Source: Pseudomonadota bacterium | Lineage (GTDB): Bacteria > Pseudomonadota > Gammaproteobacteria > Xanthomonadales > Xanthomonadaceae | Length of the DNA: 35,940 bases | NCBI GenBank assembly: GCA_023430045.1 | Contig: JAEZCF010000130.1 | Location: 1-35,940 of the forward strand | Direction: 5' to 3' | In this document: positions 14,304-22,120 of the stretch, piece by piece | Layout: each line of letters opens with the position of its first letter | How positions within the stretch are numbered: position 1 is the stretch's first letter | Translations under genes and position numbers: made by a program | The notes under the pieces: model-generated | What the model saw: the letters and a program-made list of their open reading frames with translations, nothing else | The model's database searches: none | What the model was told of the DNA's origin: nothing

Positions 14304-15722
14304 ATGAAACAGCTTCGGAAGCGTCGTCTGGTCTGCGCCATGATCGCGGCGACGGCCGCAGGCACCTGCGCGCAGTCGACCTTTGCTGGCGATGCAGACC
14401 TTGCCGGACTTGCCAATGCAGCGCTCAATCAGCAATTCATCGTCCATTTCCAGACAGGCAGCCATGCCGCACATGAACGTGCCGAGATGGATGCCGCGCT
14501 GGCGCGCGCGGCGTCAGTTCTACGCACCATAGGGGGAGGCGCGCGGATGAGCTTCACACGCCAGATGGCAACAGGGCCGATGGTGGTCCGGTCGGAACGT
14601 CCGCTCGATGCCGCCGAGGCACGGCAATGGATGCAGTCCATGGCATCCGAGCCGGACGTCGAATATGTCGAAGTGGACGGGTTGGCCAGACCAGCGCGGG
14701 ATCCCAACGATCCCCTGCTTGATCGGCAGTGGGGCTTTGGCAGCTCCGCCAGCTCCATCAACGTACGTCCGGCATGGGACGAGGTAGCCGGGGAAGGCGC
14801 CATCGTAGCGGTCATCGATACGGGTTCTACATCCCACCCCGATCTCGATGGAAACCTTCTTCCCGGCTACGATTTCATCGGTGACCCGTGGATCGCCAAT
14901 GACGGGGACGGCCGGGACAGCGATCCCAGCGACCCGGGGGACTGGCGGGTGTTCGGCGAGTGTCCATCCGACCCGGCTGCACAAAATTCGTCATGGCATG
15001 GAACCCATGTCGCAGGGACGGTGGCGGCCCTGACGGACAATGGTCTCGGTGTGGCCGGTACTGCGTTCCGTTCGAAGGTGGTGCCGATACGCGTGCTCGG
15101 CAAATGCGGTGGCCGGTTCTCCGATATCGCCGATGCCATCGTATGGGCGGCTGGAGGCCATGTCCCTGATGCTCCCGATAATCCGCATCCGGCCAGTGTG
15201 CTCAACCTGTCGCTGGGCGGGCGTGGCAGCTGCAATCGGACCATCCAGTCAGCCGTGGATGTCGCCGTAGCCAACGGAGCAACCGTCGTGGTCGCGGCAG
15301 GAAACAGCAGTTCCAATGTGTCCGGATTCACGCCGGCCAACTGTGCCGGTGTGGTCGCGGTGGCGGCGACGACCTCCCGGGGCGCACGTGCAAGCGTCTC
15401 CAACTACGGTGCAGGAATCGCCCTCTCTGGCCCTGGCGAGGGCATCCTGTCCACGCTGAACAGCGGCAGGATGTCGCCAGGCGCCCCTGGCTACGCTGCT
15501 TACACGGGCACCTCGATGGCCGCTCCACATGTGGCCGGAGTGGTGGCATTGATGCAGTCCGCGACGAATGGCCGGCTCATCCCGCAACAGGTCGAAGGCA
15601 TCCTCCGATCCACCGCAAGGCCGTTGCCCGGGGCCTGCCCTGGAGGTTGCGGTGCAGGTATCGTCAATGCGGCCGGCGCCGTCAGCATGGCCAGGCAGGT
15701 TGCGGCATCGGCCTCCGAATAA
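14304..15722 (+). CDS. Secreted subtilisin-like serine protease, paralogue without PPC domain
   Basis: A 472-residue paralogue of the preceding protease. It has a signal peptide (CAMIAATAAGTCAQSTFAG), the propeptide ending DVEYVEVDGLARP, and all catalytic residues: D172 in VAVIDTGSTSHPDL, H232 in SSWHGTHVAGT, S404 in YTGTSMAAPHVAGV. Cysteines near LGKCGG, GSCNRT and PGACPGGCGAGIV are shared with the first copy. It ends at SMARQVAASASE, where the first copy continues into linker and PPC domain. The ATG at 14304 follows GAGGA by 8 nt. Many positions differ from the first copy and synonymous choices look less biased, suggesting an older duplication under different selection. It should be secreted and active. 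Confidence 0.9.
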   Translation: MKQLRKRRLVCAMIAATAAGTCAQSTFAGDADLAGLANAALNQQFIVHFQTGSHAAHERAEMDAALARAASVLRTIGGGARMSFTRQMATGPMVVRSERPLDAAEARQWMQSMASEPDVEYVEVDGLARPARDPNDPLLDRQWGFGSSASSINVRPAWDEVAGEGAIVAVIDTGSTSHPDLDGNLLPGYDFIGDPWIANDGDGRDSDPSDPGDWRVFGECPSDPAAQNSSWHGTHVAGTVAALTDNGLGVAGTAFRSKVVPIRVLGKCGGRFSDIADAIVWAAGGHVPDAPDNPHPASVLNLSLGGRGSCNRTIQSAVDVAVANGATVVVAAGNSSSNVSGFTPANCAGVVAVAATTSRGARASVSNYGAGIALSGPGEGILSTLNSGRMSPGAPGYAAYTGTSMAAPHVAGVVALMQSATNGRLIPQQVEGILRSTARPLPGACPGGCGAGIVNAAGAVSMARQVAASASE

Positions 15723-15753
15723 GGTCCGGAGTGGTTAGGACAGCATGCGTTGG

Positions 15754-15777
15754 GGAGCCGGTGGAATCCGGCTCCCT
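15754..15777. terminator. Hairpin between convergent protease and asparaginase genes
   Basis: A perfect 9-bp stem, gggagccgg / ccggctccc, with a 6-nt loop lies between two converging genes. There is no T run on either side, so it may be a weak bidirectional terminator or an RNA 3'-end stabiliser. Confidence 0.5.
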
Positions 15778-15784
15778 GCAGGAA

Positions 15785-16279
15785 TCAGGCCGCTTCGAAG
15801 CGGTTGGCGGCCACGTTCTTGCGCACGCTCTGCGGATCCCAGATGCGGCCGTTCATCGCGATGTACACGCCGGTCGGCAGCGATTGCACCGCGCCGATGG
15901 CGCATCCAATGTTGAACTCAGCGTCCGATCCACGGAACCGCGCAGGACTCAGTGCGCCGGTCATAACGATGGTCTTGTCCGGGATGGTCGCCAGCACCTT
16001 GCCCGTCTGCACCATGGAATCCGTGCCATGGGTGACCAGCACGTGGCGGGTCGGCTGCGCGGCGATGGTTGCACGGATCAGTTCACGGTCGTCGTCGGTG
16101 ATGTGCAGCGAATCCTTGCGCAGGATCGGAATGACATTGAATCGGAACGTCACGCCCAGCTCGCGCAGGATCATGCCGATCTGCGGATCGCCGATCTGGT
16201 AGTCCGACTTGTCGTCGAAATAGATCTTGTCGATCGTGCCACCGGTGGTGACGATCAGAAGGTCTTCCATCATGTGCAT
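15785..16279 (-). CDS. One-domain asparaginase-like protein
   Basis: A 164-residue protein matching only the N-terminal catalytic domain of type I/II L-asparaginases (usually about 330 residues). It retains the nucleophile motif TTGGTID (T15), nearby tyrosines (Y20, Y27), the second catalytic pair in VTHGTDSM (T86, D87), ALSPARFRGSDAEFN, and a lysine in SVRKN (K154) aligning with the catalytic lysine just before the domain end. The protein stops where the interdomain linker would start. It looks like a natural short family rather than a broken gene, because the frame is intact. Without the C-terminal domain, which supplies subunit contacts, activity and substrate are uncertain. It precedes no obvious partner. 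Confidence 0.8.
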   Translation of the reverse strand: MHMMEDLLIVTTGGTIDKIYFDDKSDYQIGDPQIGMILRELGVTFRFNVIPILRKDSLHITDDDRELIRATIAAQPTRHVLVTHGTDSMVQTGKVLATIPDKTIVMTGALSPARFRGSDAEFNIGCAIGAVQSLPTGVYIAMNGRIWDPQSVRKNVAANRFEAA

Positions 16280-16345
16280 GTTGTCGAACCGGGTACGGCG
16301 TTGCAGGGACTGGAATGCAGATGATACGGCCTGCCGGGCCGAGCG

Positions 16346-16708
16346 TCAGCGCGGCGGGCGGCGTCGGCCGAAACGGGAACGCAGCCCCGGCAGGCTGGCT
16401 GCAAACACGATCACGATCGCCAGCAGGATTTCCAGCCACGACCAGGGGGCTGAATCGAGGTGGCTCCAGGCGCTCATCACACCGTGGCTGAACCACCCCA
16501 GCGCCAGCACCGAAGACCAGAACGCCAGGCGCGCACGCGCACCGCGCCAGGCCAGCAGGGCAGCGGCCAGCGCCAGCGGCGGCAGCGTGAAGACCAGTTG
16601 GCTGGCAAGCCAATGACGATCATCGGCGAACCATGTCGCGAACACTCCGCCCAGCAGCAGCAGGGCAAGCATCAGCACGCGCAGGTGGGGAGCCATCGGT
16701 GCGGTCAC
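16346..16708 (-). CDS. DUF2069 inner-membrane protein
   Basis: A 120-residue protein with four predicted transmembrane helices (VLMLALLLLGGVFATWF, LVFTLPPLALAAALLAW, LAFWSSVLALGWFSHGVMSAW, WLEILLAIVIVFAASLPGL) and a basic tail (RSRFGRRRPPR). The FSHGVMSAWS segment between helices is the conserved part of DUF2069. The ATG overlaps the TGA of the wrbA-like gene by 4 nt, so the two are translated together; this pairing is common in Xanthomonadaceae and Pseudomonas. Function is unknown. Confidence 0.8.
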   Translation of the reverse strand: MTAPMAPHLRVLMLALLLLGGVFATWFADDRHWLASQLVFTLPPLALAAALLAWRGARARLAFWSSVLALGWFSHGVMSAWSHLDSAPWSWLEILLAIVIVFAASLPGLRSRFGRRRPPR

Positions 16709-17298
16709 GCCGACAGCCGCCGCGCGATGTCGGCTACGCGTCGGCCGAGCGCACGCGCCAGGGTTGCTTCGTCGTCGCTGGGCTGCGGATCATCGTTGGC
16801 GCCGGCGACATGACTGGCGCCGTAGGGCGTGCCGCCGCTGGTGGTATGGGTCAATGCCGGTTCGGTATATGGAATGCCGACAATCAGGCAGCCGTGATGC
16901 AGCAGCGGCAACTGCATGGAAAGCAGGGTGGACTCCTGGCCACCGTGCAGCGAAGCGGTGGAAGTGAACACGCCGGCCGGCCTGCCCACCAGGGTGCCGG
17001 AAGCCCATTCCGCGCCCAGCCCATCCAGGAAATGCTTCATCGGTGCGGCCATGTTGCCGAAACGCGTCGGGCTGCCGAGCAGCAGACCGTCGCATTCGGC
17101 GAGGTCCTGGAGGCTGACATACGGGGCGCCTTCATCCGGAACCGGCGGCCGCGCGGTCTGGGTCACCGCAGCCACCGCAGGCACGCTGCGCAGTCGCGCG
17201 GTCATGCCCGGAACCTCGCCGATGCCGCGCGCCACATGCCGCGCCAGCCGCGCCACCGAGCCGCCGCGGCTGTAATAGAGCACCAGGATATCGCCCAT
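16705..17298 (-). CDS. wrbA: NAD(P)H:quinone oxidoreductase, WrbA family
   Basis: A 197-residue flavodoxin-fold protein. The FMN phosphate loop is VLYYSRGGSVARLAR. The GLLLGSPTRFGNMAAPMKHFLDGLGAEWASG motif, the STASLHGGQESTLLSM segment and HTTSGGTPYGASHVAG are signatures of WrbA/type IV NQOs. The family reduces quinones by two electrons and protects against redox cycling. The start is the ATG at 17298 (MGDILVLYYSRGG), which matches family N-termini; 20 upstream in-frame residues are unlikely. It overlaps the DUF2069 gene by 4 nt and is divergent from the YihY gene with 77 nt between them. Confidence 0.9.
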   Translation of the reverse strand: MGDILVLYYSRGGSVARLARHVARGIGEVPGMTARLRSVPAVAAVTQTARPPVPDEGAPYVSLQDLAECDGLLLGSPTRFGNMAAPMKHFLDGLGAEWASGTLVGRPAGVFTSTASLHGGQESTLLSMQLPLLHHGCLIVGIPYTEPALTHTTSGGTPYGASHVAGANDDPQPSDDEATLARALGRRVADIARRLSA

Positions 17299-17375
17299 CG
17301 TGGCCACGTTTTTTCGTCCAGGGGACGCCAGTATGGCTATCCTGCGTGGATCATGCATCGGGTACGCTTGCGCCG

Positions 17376-18647
17376 ATGGAACCTTTGAATACGTTCAACC
17401 TGTGGATGGAACGCGCTCGCGACCGGCCCCGCGCGGCAAGCTTCGGGCGTTTCCTCTGGCGTCGCTTTCTTGATGACCGGCTCTTCCAGGCCGCGGCGGC
17501 GCTGGCCTACACCACGGTGTTCGCGCTGGTGCCGCTGGCCATCGTGGTCTTCGGGGTGCTGTCGGCGTTCCCGGTGTTCGACCGATGGAGCGACCAGCTC
17601 AGCGACTACGTGTTCTCCAACTTCGTGCCCAGCGCCGCACGTGCGGCCGAAGGCTATCTGCGGCAGTTCAGTGCCAGTGCCGGCCAGCTGACCGCCGCCG
17701 GTTTCATCGCCCTGGTGATCTCGTTGCTGATCACCCTCAACAGCGTGGAAGAAACCTTCAACCAGATCTGGCGGGTGGGTTCGACCCGGCCGAAGCTGAC
17801 CCGCTTCCTGGTGTACTGGACCGTGCTGACCCTGGGCGCGATGCTTGCCGCCGCCTCGCTGGCGGTGTCCGCGCGGGTGTTCGCGCTGCCGCTGTTCGGC
17901 ACCCAGGAAGGGCGCTGGCTGGCGGATCTGTCGTTGCGGCTGGCACCGGTGCTGATCGAGTTCGCCTGCATCACGCTGGTGTACCGGGTAGTGCCCCACC
18001 ACTCGGTGAAATGGCGGCACGCGATGACCGGGGCCATCCTCGCCGCCGTGATGCTGGAGCTGGTGAAGTGGGGCATCGGCGCCTACCTGGGCAGTTTCCA
18101 GTCCTACCAGAAGCTGTATGGCACGGTGGCGTTCGTGCCGATCCTGCTGCTGTGGATCTACCTGTGCTGGGTGTCGGTGCTGCTCGGTGCATCGCTGGCA
18201 TCGTCGATGGCGGCCTTCCGCTACCAACCGGCTGAACTGCGGCTGCCGGCCGGCTACGAGTTCTATGCGCTGCTGCGCCTGCTTGGCCGTTTCCAGCAGG
18301 CGCGCGCCGGAGGAAAGGGCCTGGCCGACGATGAGATCCTGCAGCACGAGCCGATGATGACTGATTCGCTGCTGCAGCAGTTGTTGTGCGATATGGAACG
18401 CATGGCGCTGGTCCGCCAGGCCGCCAGCGGCGAATGGATGCTGGCGCGCGATCTGGACCAGGTGACCTTGTCGGATCTGTACGAATCCACCCAACTGCGG
18501 ATTCCAGTGTCCGAACGGATGCTGCCTTATCACGAGGACAGCCTGGGCGAGGCGGCGCTGGCCGCCCTGGATGAGCTGCGACTGCCATTGCGTGAGAAAC
18601 TCAAGCGACGCGTCAGCGACATCTATCCCCCCGGAGACACCCGATGA
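17376..18647 (+). CDS. YihY/BrkB family inner-membrane protein
   Basis: A 423-residue protein. The N-terminal RRFLDDRLFQAAAALAYTTVFALVPLAIVVFGVL is the hallmark of the YihY family (once called ribonuclease BN in error). Further membrane helices include TAAGFIALVISLLITLNSVEETFNQIWRV, FLVYWTVLTLGAMLAAASLAV, LAPVLIEFACITLVYRVVPHHSVKWRHA and FVPILLLWIYLCWVSVLLGASLASSM. The C-terminal 150 residues are soluble and helical (GLADDEILQHEPMMTDSLLQQLLCDMERMALV), like a winged-helix. The ATG at 17376 fits the family. TGA overlaps the ATG of the thioredoxin-like lipoprotein gene. The molecular function of the family is unsettled. Confidence 0.88.
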   Translation: MEPLNTFNLWMERARDRPRAASFGRFLWRRFLDDRLFQAAAALAYTTVFALVPLAIVVFGVLSAFPVFDRWSDQLSDYVFSNFVPSAARAAEGYLRQFSASAGQLTAAGFIALVISLLITLNSVEETFNQIWRVGSTRPKLTRFLVYWTVLTLGAMLAAASLAVSARVFALPLFGTQEGRWLADLSLRLAPVLIEFACITLVYRVVPHHSVKWRHAMTGAILAAVMLELVKWGIGAYLGSFQSYQKLYGTVAFVPILLLWIYLCWVSVLLGASLASSMAAFRYQPAELRLPAGYEFYALLRLLGRFQQARAGGKGLADDEILQHEPMMTDSLLQQLLCDMERMALVRQAASGEWMLARDLDQVTLSDLYESTQLRIPVSERMLPYHEDSLGEAALAALDELRLPLREKLKRRVSDIYPPGDTR

Positions 18648-19219
18648 GCGTGAAAGCATTTGCCCCTGCCCTGGCCATCCTGCTGCTGGCCGCCTGCACG
18701 CCGGAACCTGCGCCAGCGGTCGATCCGGCCACGCCACCTGCAGCGCCGAACGCGGAGTCACCTGCCGATCCTGATGCGGCGCCTGCCGATGGCCAGGCGC
18801 TGGCCGAGCGCGTCACCGCAGAGCATCCGTCCCTGAAAGTGCGCACCGTGGACGGCAAGGACTATGACCTGGCCGCGCATCGTGGCAAATGGGTGGTGGT
18901 GAACTTCTGGGCGACATGGTGTGCGCCGTGCCGCAAGGAGATGCCGGAGCTGTCCGCCCTGCATGCGATGCGCAGTGAGATCGAGGTCGTCGGGCTGGCG
19001 TATGAGGAAATCGACGCCGACGCGATGCAGGCCTTCCTCAAGGAGCGCCCGGTGACCTATCCGATCGCGATCGTCGATCCCTATGATCCGCCGGCCGACT
19101 TCTCCACCCCGCGCGGCCTTCCGCTTACCCATCTGATCGATCCGCAGGGCAAGCTCGCACATTCGTTCATGGGCCCTGTCACGGCGGCGGAAATCGAAGC
19201 ATTGATCGCCGTGCGGTAG
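18644..19219 (+). CDS. TlpA-like thioredoxin-fold lipoprotein
   Basis: A 191-residue protein with a lipoprotein signal peptide and lipobox LLAAC (C18), a Pro/Ala-rich tether (about 19-50), and a TlpA/ResA-type thioredoxin domain with WATWCAPCRKEMPEL (C93, C96) and the cis-proline region TPRGLPLTHLIDPQGKL. It should face the periplasm from the membrane and reduce disulphides, for example in cytochrome c maturation; the target is unknown. Residue 19 is Thr, so outer-membrane sorting is likely in this organism. It overlaps the YihY gene by 4 nt. The TAG stop is part of the GTAG head of an adjoining SMAG repeat. Confidence 0.88.
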   Translation: MSVKAFAPALAILLLAACTPEPAPAVDPATPPAAPNAESPADPDAAPADGQALAERVTAEHPSLKVRTVDGKDYDLAAHRGKWVVVNFWATWCAPCRKEMPELSALHAMRSEIEVVGLAYEEIDADAMQAFLKERPVTYPIAIVDPYDPPADFSTPRGLPLTHLIDPQGKLAHSFMGPVTAAEIEALIAVR

Positions 19220-19329
19220 AGCCGACCCATGGTCGGCTGGGCCGGCAGATCCGACCCGCGGCCGGCTGGCGTGGCCGCAGGTGATCTGGGCGGCCGATAT
19301 CAGGGCAGCCGATCATGGATCGGCTCTAC
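19216..19329. repeat. Inverted pair of SMAG repeats between convergent genes
   Basis: The first element (19216-19242) starts GTAGAGCCGAC and folds as gccgacc / ggtcggc. The second (19305-19329) is its inverse, reading GTAGAGCCGATCC on the minus strand. Between them lies a degenerate third copy (ccgacc...ggccggc). The TAG stop of the thioredoxin-like gene falls in the first head. The TGA stop of the OGT gene falls in the second element. SMAG repeats are known from S. maltophilia. Confidence 0.85.
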
Positions 19330-21031
19330 CGGAACCCGCGCCCTGCCACCCGTGCCCGCGCGCCAGCCGTTGCACCAGCGTCGACAGGTCATGGGCGAAG
19401 CCGGCCATGTCGAACACCGTGCTGGTGGCACGCGCCTGGGCCAGCGTGGCACGCAGATCCGCCAGGGCGGCAGGATCGTTGCCGAGCGCGCTGGCGGTGG
19501 CGATGAATTCCTCGTCGTCGGCCACGTTCATCCGCGCAAGCCCCAGATGCTGGTTGAGGCTGCCTGCCACGCGCGATGCGAAGGTATCGCCGGGACAGGT
19601 CAGCACCGGGCATCCTGCCCACAAGGCGTCCGAAGCCGTGGTGTGGGCGTTGTAGGGATGGGTGTCCAGGAACAGGTCCGCATGCTGGAAGCGCGCCAGG
19701 TAGTGCGGATGCGGCAGCTTGGCCATGAACACCAGCCGTCGTGCATCAACGTCTGCGGCCTGCGCCGCGTCCCGCAGTCGCTGGTCCGCCTGGCCCGGTC
19801 CGGACAGCAGCCACAGCACGCTGCCGGCGACTGCCCGCAGCACGGCGAATGCACGCGCCATGGTGCGCGGGTTGAGCTTGTAACTGTTGTTGAAACAGCA
19901 GAACACCACACCGTCGTGCGGCAACCCGCACGCCGTGCGCGACGGGGGTGGTTCCACCACACGGGTGTTGTCCGATGGCTGGAACGCACGTGGCAGTCGC
20001 AGTACGCGCTCGCTGAAATGCGGCTCCAGCGCGGGCGGCAGTACGAAATCGTCGCCCAGCACCGCGTCGATCCAGGGTGCCCCTGACGTGCCGGGATAGG
20101 CCAGCCAGTTCAGCTGCAATGGAGCCGGACGCATGGCCAGTACCTCCGGCGTGCCGCCACCGCCCCAGCCGCGCAGATCGAGCAGCAGATCGATGCCCAT
20201 GGCGCGCAGGCGCGCGGCGATGTCCGCATGACGGATGCCGGCGACATCATGCAGGTGCGTAGCGTCCGCCAGACGCCGGCGAATGGTGCTGCCATCATCG
20301 CGGTTGAGCGCGAACAGATGCACCTGCAGCGCGGGGTCCTTGCCAAGCTGCTCGAACAGCGCGACGGTCAGCAGGCCGGTGGGATGCGCGCCGAAGCCGT
20401 TGGACAGGAAACCGAGCCGCAGCGCACCCTCACGACGCACAGCCACCGGTGGCAGCGGGCGTACCGAGGCCGCCACCTGCGCCGCCCGCAGCCGCGCACA
20501 GGCCAGCTGTTCGGCCGCAGTGGCGTCTTCGCTGAGGAAGGCGAACGGCTCGACACTCCCCTGTCCCTGCGTGACCGCGCGGCGTACCTGCATGGACAGC
20601 GCATCGATGTCCTGCCAATCGCAGAGCCGGCGCTGCCAGGCCAGGCGCTGCGCGGCGATGTAAGGCTCATCGGGAAGCAGCGCGTGGGCACGGCGGTAGG
20701 CGGCGGCCGCGCCTTCGGCATCGCCGGCATCTTCCAGCGCGTGTCCCAGCCACAGGGCGATGCCGGGGTGCTGCGGCACGATGGCCGACGCCTCGCCCAG
20801 CAGCCTGGCAGCATCCGTGTGTGCCCCGGCCATCCAGGCCACGCGCCCCAGTCGCGCCAGCGCTTCGGGATGGCCCGGGCGCAGTTGCAGGGCGCGGCGT
20901 GCAGCCTGTTCGCCCGCGCGCAGATCGCCGGCTTCCAGCTCGGTGTCGGCCAGCATCACCCAGGCAATGAAATCGCCGGGCTGGTCGTGCACGGCCTGCT
21001 GCAGTCGCCGTCGCTGTGCAGCCAGGTCCAT
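19313..21031 (-). CDS. TPR-containing O-GlcNAc transferase-like glycosyltransferase (GT41, XcOGT type)
   Basis: A 572-residue protein. Residues 1-130 are tetratricopeptide repeats (AWVMLADTELEAGDLRAGEQAARRALQLRPGHPEALARLG and similar). The rest is a GT41 catalytic region with LGFLSNGFGAHPTGLL, where H216 matches the catalytic-region histidine of X. campestris OGT, and FCCFNNSYKLNPRTM, where K385 matches the UDP-contacting lysine. DLRGWGGGG, LNWLAYPGTSGAPWIDAVLGD and DTHPYNAHTTASDALWAGCPVLT are also typical. The eukaryotic relatives add GlcNAc (or fucose, SPY) to Ser/Thr of cytoplasmic proteins; the bacterial substrate is unknown. No signal peptide is seen. It starts 3 nt after the prfA stop. 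The last residues, GRADP, and the stop are written by a SMAG repeat. Confidence 0.88.
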   Translation of the reverse strand: MDLAAQRRRLQQAVHDQPGDFIAWVMLADTELEAGDLRAGEQAARRALQLRPGHPEALARLGRVAWMAGAHTDAARLLGEASAIVPQHPGIALWLGHALEDAGDAEGAAAAYRRAHALLPDEPYIAAQRLAWQRRLCDWQDIDALSMQVRRAVTQGQGSVEPFAFLSEDATAAEQLACARLRAAQVAASVRPLPPVAVRREGALRLGFLSNGFGAHPTGLLTVALFEQLGKDPALQVHLFALNRDDGSTIRRRLADATHLHDVAGIRHADIAARLRAMGIDLLLDLRGWGGGGTPEVLAMRPAPLQLNWLAYPGTSGAPWIDAVLGDDFVLPPALEPHFSERVLRLPRAFQPSDNTRVVEPPPSRTACGLPHDGVVFCCFNNSYKLNPRTMARAFAVLRAVAGSVLWLLSGPGQADQRLRDAAQAADVDARRLVFMAKLPHPHYLARFQHADLFLDTHPYNAHTTASDALWAGCPVLTCPGDTFASRVAGSLNQHLGLARMNVADDEEFIATASALGNDPAALADLRATLAQARATSTVFDMAGFAHDLSTLVQRLARGHGWQGAGSGRADP

Positions 21032-21034
21032 GGG

Positions 21035-22120
21035 TCAGGCCGAGGCCGAAAGCTGGGCCAACGCGACGGCCTGGTGTTCGTGCACAAGGCGTTGCACCAG
21101 CGCATCCATGTCACCGGCCATCACGTTGGGCAGGTCGTACAGGGTCAGCCCTTCCACGCGATGGTCGGTGATCCGGCCCTGCGGGAAGTTGTAGGTGCGG
21201 ATGCGCTGGCTGCGGTCGCCGCTGCCGACCTGCAGGCGCCGCGATTCGGCCTGCGCTGCATCCTGGCGCGAGCGTTCGGCATCCAGCAGTTGCGCCTTGA
21301 GTCGCTTCATCGCCTTGTCGCGGTTGGCGTGCTGGCTGCGTTCGGTCTGGCATTCCACCACCACGCCGGTGGGGACGTGGGTGATGCGGATGGCCGATTC
21401 GGTCTTGTTGACGTGCTGACCGCCGGCACCCGAGGAACGGAACGTATCCACCTTGAGGTCGGCCGGGTTGATCTGCACCTCGTCCACTTCCTCCACTTCG
21501 GGAATGATCGCCACGGTCGCCGCCGAGGTGTGGATTCGGCCCTGCGATTCTGTCGCGGGCACCCGTTGCACGCGGTGCGTGCCGGATTCGAATTTCAGCC
21601 GCGAGAACGCGCCACGACCGACCACCCGCGCGACGATCTCCTTGTAACCGCCATGCTCGCCGGGATTGTCCGATTCGATCTCCACCTTCCATCCCTGGCG
21701 TTCGGCGTAGCGCGCATACATGCGGAACAGGTCGCCGGCGAAGATCGCGGCTTCGTCACCACCGGTGCCGGCGCGCACTTCCAGGAACAGATTGCCGTCA
21801 TCACGGGGATCGCGTGGCACCAGCAGCAGCGCCAGCTCCTCTTCCAGTTCCAGCAGGCGCGCCTGCGCTGCCTGGATTTCCTCTTCCGCCAGCTCACGCA
21901 GGTCGGCATCGGCGCGCATTGCCTCGGCGGCCGCAAGGTCTGCCTTGGCACGGTTCTCGTCGGCAAGCGCGACGGCCACCGGTTCCAGCTGGGCGAATTC
22001 GCGCGAAAGATCGCGGAAGCGCTTGTTGTCGGCGACCACGTCGGGTTCGGCGAGCAGGCGTTCCAGTTCATCGCGGCGCTCGGCCAGCGCTTCCAGCTTA
22101 CGGCGCAGGGTCGGCGTCAT
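21035..22120 (-). CDS. prfA: Peptide chain release factor 1
   Basis: A 361-residue release factor that reads UAA and UAG stop codons. It has the tripeptide anticodon-like motif P188-A189-T190 in QRVPATESQGRIHTSAATVA (RF1 type, PxT), and the catalytic GGQ at residues 233-235 in SSGAGGQHVNKTESA, the loop whose glutamine is methylated by PrmC. Length is normal. The ATG at 22120 lies within the end of hemA (23-nt overlap), so the two are cotranscribed. In many gammaproteobacteria the next gene is prmC; here it is the OGT gene. Confidence 0.97.
   Translation of the reverse strand: MTPTLRRKLEALAERRDELERLLAEPDVVADNKRFRDLSREFAQLEPVAVALADENRAKADLAAAEAMRADADLRELAEEEIQAAQARLLELEEELALLLVPRDPRDDGNLFLEVRAGTGGDEAAIFAGDLFRMYARYAERQGWKVEIESDNPGEHGGYKEIVARVVGRGAFSRLKFESGTHRVQRVPATESQGRIHTSAATVAIIPEVEEVDEVQINPADLKVDTFRSSGAGGQHVNKTESAIRITHVPTGVVVECQTERSQHANRDKAMKRLKAQLLDAERSRQDAAQAESRRLQVGSGDRSQRIRTYNFPQGRITDHRVEGLTLYDLPNVMAGDMDALVQRLVHEHQAVALAQLSASA

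Noticed and set aside
12233..14428. A minus-strand frame of 731 codons opposite the first protease
   Set aside because: The opposite strand encodes a complete subtilase with catalytic triad; the antisense frame is low in recognisable structure and is a codon-bias shadow.
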